Source of the DNA: Gammaproteobacteria bacterium
Lineage (GTDB): Bacteria; Pseudomonadota; Gammaproteobacteria; Steroidobacterales; Steroidobacteraceae
Assembly: GCA_029857655.1 (NCBI GenBank)
Contig: JAOUGR010000092.1
Location: forward strand, 1 to 7,526
Direction of reading: 5' to 3'
DNA: 7,526 bases
Shown here: positions 5,811 through 7,526 of the stretch, one piece after another
Numbering within the stretch: the first letter of the stretch is position 1
How the letters are laid out: each line of letters starts with the position of its first letter
Made by a program: the position numbers and the translations under genes
Notes under the pieces: generated by a model
Told to the model about the DNA's origin: nothing
Database searches by the model: none
What the model saw: the letters and a program-made list of their open reading frames with translations, nothing else

Positions 5811-6808
5811 GTTGCAGGGGGCAGCAGCGCTTCGATGCGGCTGCCGAGTTCGTGGACGGCGAGCGCATACATCACGCTGCGGTTATATTTCGTGATGACG
5901 CCGCAATTGTGGAAACCGACGCGCAACTCTGGCCCCTGGTCGCCGGCAATGCGAATGAAGAATGCGGGGGCCTTGTCGCCGAGTCCGGTCTCGAAGCTGA
6001 GCCCGCGGTCGCGCAGGGACTTGACGGTTGTGTCCGGCGCCAGGCCACCGGCGACCAGGCTGTCGGCGCGCGGAAACCACAGGCTGGCAGGCGCGGCCAC
6101 CGGTTCGCCGTCGTGCCAGCCGTGCTTCGCCAGGTAGTTGGCCACGCTTGCGATGACGTCATCCCAGCTGCCCCAGAGGTCACGGCGCGAATCGCCGTCG
6201 CCATCCACGGCGAAGGCACGGTAGCTGCGCGGCATGAACTGCGGGGACCCCATCGCGCCCGCATACGAGCCAAGCGCTGTGCGGACGTCGACCTGGTCCT
6301 CCCGCACCAGCAGCAGGAACTGCTCGAGCTCGTCGCGAAAGTACTTGCTGCGCGGTGGGTAGTCGAAGGCGAGCGTCGCCAGTGCATCGACGACCCGGAA
6401 TCGTCCCGTGATCCTTCCGAAAAATGTCTCGACGCCGAGGATGCCGACGATCACGTGCCGTGCAACACCGGTGCTTTGCTCGATTTCGGCGAGCCGCGCG
6501 CGATGCGCGATCCAGAATGCGACGCCGGCAGCAATGCGTTCGTTGGTCAGGAAATGGTCGCGGTACGCATGCCAGGGCAGGACCTGCTCGGCGGGCCGGC
6601 TCATCAATTCAATGATCCTGGGCTGGCTCTGCGCGCCGGCGATGACGCCCGCCAGCCAGGCCTCGTCGAACTTGTGCTTGCGCAGCATTTCCTGCGTGAA
6701 ATGCTGCACGTCCTCGCGATTGACGTCGAGTGCCGCAACCGGGCCGGCGCCCAGGAGCGCAAGCGCGCAGGACACCGAGCGAAGCATACTGATCGCGATT
6801 TTCTTCAT
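5807..6808 (-). CDS. mltB: Lytic murein transglycosylase B (MltB/Slt35 family)
   Basis: MltB cleaves the MurNAc-GlcNAc bond of peptidoglycan to leave 1,6-anhydro ends. The 333-residue protein has a signal peptide (KK at the start, hydrophobic core 11-22, cleavage expected near VAA-LD at 26/27), the catalytic glutamate E127 in GILGVETFFGRITG, the RVVDALATLAFDYPPR helix (138-153), the YAGAMGSPQFMPRSY substrate-binding segment (182-196) and a DGDGDSRRDLW stretch (202-212) matching the EF-hand-like metal site of Slt35. Unlike E. coli MltB there is no convincing lipobox (C14 lies inside the hydrophobic core in SVSC), so a soluble periplasmic form is likely. The ATG overlaps the rodA stop and the stop overlaps the rlpA ATG, so it is sandwiched in a coupled elongation/hydrolase cluster. 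Confidence 0.95.
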   Translation of the reverse strand: MKKIAISMLRSVSCALALLGAGPVAALDVNREDVQHFTQEMLRKHKFDEAWLAGVIAGAQSQPRIIELMSRPAEQVLPWHAYRDHFLTNERIAAGVAFWIAHRARLAEIEQSTGVARHVIVGILGVETFFGRITGRFRVVDALATLAFDYPPRSKYFRDELEQFLLLVREDQVDVRTALGSYAGAMGSPQFMPRSYRAFAVDGDGDSRRDLWGSWDDVIASVANYLAKHGWHDGEPVAAPASLWFPRADSLVAGGLAPDTTVKSLRDRGLSFETGLGDKAPAFFIRIAGDQGPELRVGFHNCGVITKYNRSVMYALAVHELGSRIEALLPPAT

Positions 6809-7526
6809 GAACCCAGGAGTTTGCGGCTGGAGTACAGCGACATCAGCATACCGAAGCCGGCCATCAGGGTCACGAGAGAAGTCCCGCCGTAGCTGACGAG
6901 TGGCAGCGGTATGCCGACCACGGGAAGAAGCCCGGTCACCATGCCGGCATTGACGAACACATAGACGAAGAAGGTCAGCGCGATGCTGCCGGACAGCAGG
7001 CGCGTGAATGCGTCACGACACTGCGCGGACATGTACATGGCGCGGCCCACGATGAACAGGTAGCCGACCAGCAGTGCCAGCAGCCCGAGCAGCCCGAGTT
7101 CCTCGCCGATGACGGCGAATATGAAGTCCGTCGATCGTTCCGGGAGGAATTCGAGCTGTGCCTGGCTGCCATTGGTCCAGCCCTTGCCGAATACGCCACC
7201 GGAACCGATTGCTATCTGCGACTGGATGATGTGATAACCGGCGCCCAGTGCGTCACTCTGCGGGTCGAGCAGCGTCAGCAAGCGCTGGCGCTGGTAGTCG
7301 TGCAACAGGAAGCGCCAGACCAATGGCACGGCGGCGCCTGCCACCACGACCCCGCCCAGCAGGTAGAACCATGGCAGGCCGCCCAGCACGACCACGAACA
7401 GTCCCGCGGCAGCGACCAGCAGCGCCGTGCCCAGATCGGGCTGCTCGGCGATCAGCAGCACCGGGACCAGGATCATCGCGAGCACCGCCGCCACATTCCA
7501 GATCGACGGCGGCAATGGCCGCTGGT
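6805..7526 (-). CDS. rodA: Rod-shape SEDS glycosyltransferase RodA, C-terminal part (5' end outside window)
   Basis: RodA polymerises lipid II into glycan strands for side-wall growth together with PBP2 (MrdA). The frame runs through the right edge; about 239 of roughly 370 residues are present. Visible are AEQPDLGTALL near the start, HDYQRQRLLTLLDPQSDALGAGYHIIQSQIAIGSGGVFGKGW, then LEFLPERSTDFIFAVIGEELG, and near the end PVVGIPLPLVSYGGTSLV. These match E. coli RodA (MrdB) rather than FtsW. The aspartate of STDFIFAV (codon at 7128-7126) corresponds by alignment to E. coli D262, the essential SEDS residue. About six hydrophobic membrane segments are evident. An internal TTG at 7515 is not the start, as the frame continues upstream with QRP. 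mrdA, encoding PBP2, would be expected further upstream. The stop overlaps the mltB ATG (ATGA). Confidence 0.95.
   Translation of the reverse strand, partial: QRPLPPSIWNVAAVLAMILVPVLLIAEQPDLGTALLVAAAGLFVVVLGGLPWFYLLGGVVVAGAAVPLVWRFLLHDYQRQRLLTLLDPQSDALGAGYHIIQSQIAIGSGGVFGKGWTNGSQAQLEFLPERSTDFIFAVIGEELGLLGLLALLVGYLFIVGRAMYMSAQCRDAFTRLLSGSIALTFFVYVFVNAGMVTGLLPVVGIPLPLVSYGGTSLVTLMAGFGMLMSLYSSRKLLGS

Noticed and set aside
4767..6137. Plus-strand open frame of 456 codons opposite dacA, the gap and rlpA
   Set aside because: It crosses two genes and the promoter gap, overlaps another antisense frame and shows no motif or ribosome site.
5417..6892. Plus-strand open frame of 491 codons opposite mltB and rlpA
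   Set aside because: It is antisense to two clear genes with catalytic motifs; composition is Arg/Ala/His-rich with no recognisable domain. Long antisense frames are expected in GC-rich coding sequence.
1..7526. Mobile elements, CRISPR, tRNA or phage traces
   Set aside because: No terminal inverted repeats, spaced repeats, transposase motifs or RNA-like clover folds were noticed; genes are contiguous housekeeping functions.

Overview
The window is a GC-rich, tightly packed chromosomal segment from what looks like a gammaproteobacterium, possibly of the Xanthomonadales/Nevskiales type (inferred from gene content and protein motifs; no marker gene settles it). Ten protein-coding genes cover almost all of it. 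All ten can be assigned to known families. I see no RNA gene, mobile element, CRISPR array or gene-free stretch longer than about 85 bases.

Layout: two gene sets converge near base 2700. The plus-strand set (1-2728) is murU (3' part only; N-acetylmuramate-1-phosphate uridylyltransferase), lipA (lipoyl synthase), an OsmC/Ohr-type peroxidase-like gene, and lipB (octanoyltransferase). The minus-strand set, in transcription order from 7526 down to 2683, is rodA (3' part; SEDS glycosyltransferase), mltB (lytic transglycosylase), rlpA (septal DPBB-SPOR lipoprotein), dacA (PBP5-type D,D-carboxypeptidase), dat (D-amino acid transaminase) and ybeD (DUF493). rodA/mltB, mltB/rlpA and dat/ybeD each overlap by an ATGA start-stop. 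dacA and dat are two bases apart. The only real gap lies before dacA and carries a plausible sigma70 promoter and a good Shine-Dalgarno in front of a TTG start.

Function: the minus-strand set is the mrd-rlpA-dacA-ybeD neighbourhood known from E. coli, with mltB and dat added. It covers wall elongation, glycan cleavage, removal of terminal D-Ala and probable cytoplasmic reuse of D-Ala. MurU on the other strand adds MurNAc recycling. The lipoate genes, which in E. coli follow ybeD on the same strand, are here on the opposite strand, in reverse order, with an OsmC-like gene between lipA and lipB. That gene is the most suggestive feature, because Ohr-type OsmC peroxidases are known to take electrons from lipoylated proteins. 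The LipA is also of an unusual, mitochondria-like sequence type rather than the E. coli type.

Nothing here amounts to a wholly undescribed system. The points worth following are gene-context links and local sequence oddities.
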